Positions 59,941-64,000 of a stretch of 64,000 nt of DNA are shown piece by piece (the stretch's first letter is position 1; every line of letters starts with the position of its first letter). Source of the stretch: Harmonia axyridis. Lineage: Eukaryota; Arthropoda; Insecta; Coleoptera; Coccinellidae. Made by a program: the position numbers and the translations under genes. The stretch is from positions 32,701,220 to 32,765,219 of the forward strand of contig NC_059504.1 in the NCBI RefSeq assembly GCF_914767665.1, written 5' to 3'. The notes beneath the pieces are model-generated. The model was not told the DNA's origin. It saw nothing but the letters and a program-made list of their open reading frames with translations, and did not search any database.

Positions 59941-61167
59941 TCCAAAAAAAATCAAACCTTATTCAGATAATTTAAGAATGTTACTCGAAAGCTACTAATG
60001 AACCATGAACCTTACCTTCTCTATAAATGAGTACCTGGATACCGATCTCCAAATTTGAGACTTATTTCTATTGTTTTTTCTGTTTCATTCTCTAAGTTTT
60101 TTTTCGTACTTATATTATTTCTGATTATATGAAAATAAATTTGTATTTTTATTATAAGAAATGAAGCGAAGATGAATATAATTCATTATTTTTTTCTTGA
60201 GTTGGAAATTGATATTGAGTTCTTTTTATAGATACCTTATTTTTTTTTTTAATCGTTTTCGAAATTCAACCCACACGTGTTTTCCACACTTGATCTTAAT
60301 ATTGCTAATCTTAACGCTTGCCGCTTCTGAAAGTTTCCGCTATTCAACCACGTGTGTTTATTGTCTGTTGTTTGGTTGACAAGGTCGCCAACACAGGAAG
60401 TTTGAACAAGAATTTTTATATCAGACTCAAAGGTAGTTTCGTATTCGTCATACATTCAACACTCATATCAAATAAGACTACGCCAAAATTGTGAAGACAA
60501 TTTTCAAATTGAGACGAACCTCCTATTTTCTAGTAAAACGTGAAAATACATTGCAATTCTTGATATATGGTTTATAATTTCACCCCATAATGTAGATTAA
60601 GTGCTAACTATTATTATAATGCTCCACTCAATTAGTCCTGGGCCTAAACAGAAAAAACACTGTTTTCCTTAAAAATTCGACTTTATGAGTCGACATCTTC
60701 AAGAGTGATATGTACCCCAATACTCCTCCAACTTTTCTGGAGCTTTCGAAATAGGTTTCATCCTTGGCAATTACTTCTTCATTGAAGCACCAATAGGTAC
60801 GTGTCTCCGGAATTTTCCATGGCCATTCGTTTCACTATTTTGCAATTGATTATAAATTTCAGTTCAATAGGTATTCTTGCAATTATTGAGAAAATTAAAT
60901 TTCATATGGATATATAATGAATTCTTCTCATTAAAGATTTTAACCAAGATATTCGGATCCTCAAAGAACCCTCAAAATTTTAAGTCTCTTAGTATGTACG
61001 TACATTCTGTTCGAGACTCACGAAATATTTTGCGAAGTGAATTTTTCAGTGAGTTGAATCTAACGATTTCTCACTATTGTCGGTCCAAATTCAAAATGTT
61101 GTTGCCAAATCATTATAGAAAACAAGTAAAGACATTATCAGCACAAAATTACTCGTATATCGCAAGA
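59941..61167. other. AT-rich noncoding stretch
   Basis: 60240-60455 carries overlapping frames on both strands with no domain. Nothing else recognised. Confidence 0.45.
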
Positions 61168-61783
61168 GTGTACACTACCTTTCTCACTAGGTTCTTCAGT
61201 ATAGATTCGTTTTGAATTTGTGCAGGAATGGCTTGATTTATTCTTTCTATTTTTGAAAGAAATCTTTGTATTGTAGTTTGAAATAAATTCGCTGAATTTA
61301 AAGTTCTTCTTTTTTATCACTCCGAAATTTAAGAGGTTCAGCAATAGTATTCCAATTATTTCAATCATGAATTTCAAAATTTTTTGAATTTTACATTCTG
61401 ATGAAAAAATAAGAACGGGCCCTTTGAAGTTTTTCGAAAAATATTATACGCTCTCTCAGAATATCAATGAATGGGAATATTATCGAATAAGGAAGCGATA
61501 AATGAAAATTGGATCATGTTATCATTTTAGAAAAATTGGGAATCCCATGAAAATGAAAAAATGTTATAATTCATCATCGAAATAATTGGGATAAGATTGA
61601 AAAACTTTTCAATTTGCAAAATGATATAAAACGAAAACTATAAATTTTTCTGTGAAAAAATTAGAGAATTTATTCTAAATGAAACTAATTGTAAGCCAAA
61701 ATTGTAAGTATCGATCAAGCGATTTCCGCACAGAATCAAAATGAATCAGCACTGAAGAACCTAGTGAGAAAGGTAGTGAACAC
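61168..61783. mobile_element. Non-autonomous element with about 58-bp terminal inverted repeats
   Basis: GTGTACACTACCTTTCTCAC and TAGGTTCTTCAGT at the left edge mirror ACTGAAGAACCTAGTGAGAA and AGGTAGTGAACAC at the right edge. Diverged inner arms follow (ATAGATTCGTTTTGAATTTG against CAGAATCAAAATGAATC). The 0.62-kb AT-rich interior has no transposase. Confidence 0.7.
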
Positions 61784-63358
61784 CTTTAAGATCCTTCTTC
61801 TTTTGTTGGTGCCTATCCTCTGTTGGCTCCGCATTATTTTGTTGACTGCTGTTCTGGATATTCGTATGACGTCATTCTTTGAGAAAGCATCCTTAAGAAG
61901 CCTTATTTTTTTCTCTTAATTCGATGCCGTGAGAGATGTATCGTAAAAAAGCTATATTCTGGACGATAAAAAGCAACTCCTACAATGTCAATATTTTCAA
62001 TTAGAAGCTTAGGATACATAATATTCGTGTTCATAGCCATTAAATCTACATGAGGTTGAAGAATACTGATAAGTCTTCCTAGTTGAAACACGAACACGTT
62101 TAAGGAGGTGTTGTCCCGTAAATCGAGGCAATCCCGCCTTTCGACTAGCAAAGGCTCAAGACCTTGTGATTTGGGCCCAGAATCAACACTTTACTTATCG
62201 ACAAATCTCCTATCTAGATTGAGCGTTTGGAGTTCACTGGGTGCCATAAAACAAATTCAGGAATTCCCCTGTTACATGGGAGCACGATCAAGTTCTGGGA
62301 TAAAATTTCGCTTGGTTACAGGATTTTTAGACGTCCAATTTTCACATGAGGATTTTCGCAAGACGGGTGCTTTTGTCAGATATTTTTGGGTGTCAGACTT
62401 CTATCTCATATATGAAAATGCCATAACATGAATCATGAGAAACATATTGAAAAAAACATAATGTCCCAGTTTTTGAGTATACCCCTCAATTGCTAAGATC
62501 TCAATTCAACAGAACATGTGTTAGCGCTTCAGATTCAAACCATTTTCTTAATCGTGAATACACTTATAAATCCTAGATTTGAGTTAATCAACAGTTAGAT
62601 AACCTTATTTCAGTATAGCATATTTATTTCATATCATGCAGTATTACTGCTTGTGGAGAAAATATTTAATAATGAATTTTATATGTTATAATTTTTGATG
62701 GAATATGTCATCTGAATATTTTTCTTCTTCCTAATTTCATAATTTGACGTGACACGGTTATTATTATTATTTTTTCTAGTTTTCTAAGGATGAAGCGTTC
62801 TAATATTCTCCTGGAATCGGAAAACAGCTCACTATTTTCATTATTCCAGGATTTTGAATATGTGTATATCTAACGGGTGTTTTATTAAGAGTTTGAGAAA
62901 TTCAAATAATCAAACAAGATGGAAATATTGAATGAATTTTTATTATTATAATCTGGTACATAATTCTATGGATAAAAATGGAACTTTTTTATGACGGCCC
63001 AATAGATGAATAAAGAAGACAAGGAACATGGAGGAGTGAGAGACTAGTTTCCTTAAATAACAGAAACATAACCATCAAGGATCAAATGACATTATTGTGT
63101 TATCTTAGATGAGGGTTACTAAATTGTGAATTTATAAATGAGATTATCATCCGAAAGAGTTTTCAATTGTAAAATAGATTTAGATGGCGTGTTTTTTGGA
63201 GAATTCCTATGAAATCAAAAAATAACTTTTTGTTTTTATTGGTTACAGCGTTTGTGGCAGATGTTATCCATGTAAAACCTCACATTCAGTTAGTTAATTT
63301 GTTTGTTTTTTTAAAATTTGTTATTTATTGATTGTATATTATTGATCTTTTGCAGAAG
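61784..63358. other. Noncoding stretch
   Basis: 62108-62431 is a plus-strand frame of mixed composition without a domain. An (ATT)n tract lies at 62757-62775. Nothing else recognised. Confidence 0.4.
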
Positions 63359-63440
63359 CCCTGAAAAAGCATTAAATTGATGCGAAAGCTTGGCATAGAA
63401 TAAAGAGTCATTTACTCCCAAAACTCGAGCCTAAAGACCC
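63359..63440 (+). repeat. Penelope-type terminal repeat segment with hammerhead-like core
   Basis: CTGAAAAAGC (63361) with a GCAT/ATGC stem (63369-63372 with 63380-63383) runs straight into GAAAGCTTGG. Hammerhead ribozyme cores of this general kind are known in terminal repeats of Penelope-like elements. The position just before a Penelope-type reverse transcriptase supports the call. The core is altered and activity is not implied. Confidence 0.5.
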
Positions 63441-63444
63441 TTAA

Positions 63445-64000
63445 ATTTCATTCAATTTTGGCTCTTACAAATATTGCATTCCTCTACTGCCCTTCCAGGT
63501 GTCGATTACCTATCAATACGTTGATGACCTTCTTCTTGCTATTCCCGAAGACAGGACTGCTACGACTTTGGCAGTTTTCAATAACTACGACCCACACATT
63601 AAGTTTACTGCAGAAGAAGAAACTAAAAATGGTGTCCCATTCCTTGACACCAAAGCTATCAGATGTGCAGGTAACATTGTAAAATTGGATTGGTACCAAA
63701 AACCGACCTCTTCAGGTCGTTATATACATTATAGTTCCAACCATTCTTGGGCTATGAAAACTAACTTAATTAAAGGTATGTTTCGTAGAATTAAGAAAAT
63801 CTGCCATCCAGATTTTCTTCATAACAGTGAAGAAAAGTTGCTTAAGATCTTTGAGAACAATGGTTACCCCAGGATGTTTTTGAACAGATGTCTGCATTCT
63901 CTAACTTCTAACCAAATCGACGAAGTCCCACAGATAAGAACATCGACATTAGTCGACCCTGCCACACATGACAAATATGCAAGCCTACCCCTCATTCCAC
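63445..64000 (+). CDS. Penelope-like reverse transcriptase, partial (runs off the window)
   Basis: The frame is open from 63445 to the end of the window without a stop. YQYVDDLLLAIPED (63511 on) is the catalytic YxDD block. VPFLDTKAI, LDWYQKPTSSGRYIHYSSNH, SWAMKTNLIKGMFRRIKKI, NNGYPRMFLNRCL and ATHDKYASLPLIP follow. These are the palm-to-thumb signatures of Penelope-like element reverse transcriptase, which primes at breaks or chromosome ends and usually carries a GIY-YIG endonuclease further downstream (outside the window). The fingers and first palm motifs are missing and no start codon is apparent, so the copy is 5' truncated near the YVDD motif. Confidence 0.92.
   Translation, partial: MSFNFGSYKYCIPLLPFQVSITYQYVDDLLLAIPEDRTATTLAVFNNYDPHIKFTAEEETKNGVPFLDTKAIRCAGNIVKLDWYQKPTSSGRYIHYSSNHSWAMKTNLIKGMFRRIKKICHPDFLHNSEEKLLKIFENNGYPRMFLNRCLHSLTSNQIDEVPQIRTSTLVDPATHDKYASLPLIP

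Noticed and set aside
1..64000. Prokaryotic features such as operons, CRISPR arrays, riboswitches and Shine-Dalgarno sites
   Set aside because: None seen; splice sites, SINEs, LINEs and eukaryotic transposons show this is insect-like nuclear DNA.

Overview
This is AT-rich eukaryotic DNA with long noncoding stretches, GT-AG spliced exons and several classes of decayed transposable element. The mixture (DUF4817-type mariner, Tc1, Penelope-like, CR1/Jockey-type LINEs, foldback elements, tRNA-derived SINEs) points to an insect. A beetle is my guess from the general look, not a demonstrated assignment.

Host gene content is sparse. The best-supported gene is on the minus strand. Its candidate first coding exon is at 47572-47846, with a CpG-rich 5' leader and probable promoter up to about 48270. 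A 60-nt exon lies at 1328-1387 and a 101-nt exon at 435-535. Codon phases match across both junctions, giving one open frame of about 145 codons that continues past position 1. If the model is right, the first intron is about 46 kb and holds most of the transposons. I do not recognise the protein. It is basic, with K/R clusters and RRxS and RSxS motifs.

Layout by region. 1-1387: two exons. 1388-18440: intron with a 102-bp inverted repeat, a SINE head, a Tc1-like fragment, three mariner-like remnants, a tandem duplication and a 1.35-kb hAT-like element. 19061-22525: a 1-kb foldback and a second inverted duplication. 24650-31480: dispersed repeats, an internally deleted LINE and a 0.8-kb foldback. 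31481-32773: a full-length but dead Tc1 element with TA target sites. 34838-42644: tandem duplication, Tc1 fragment, LINE 3' end, hairpins, a further mariner-like remnant and a ribozyme-like motif. 47572-48272: first exon and promoter. 48461-55490: two foldbacks, a fifth mariner-like remnant, a LINE with an open 706-codon reverse-transcriptase frame, and a tRNA-like repeat. 55560-61783: a possible ribosomal-protein L13A remnant, two more LINE pieces and an inverted-repeat element. 63359-64000: a Penelope-like retroelement running off the end.

No intact multi-gene system, CRISPR array or bacterial operon is present. The points most worth following up are the split gene with its very large intron, the large palindromic elements, the hammerhead-like cores next to Penelope-type sequence, and five related mariner-like remnants all lying on the minus strand.
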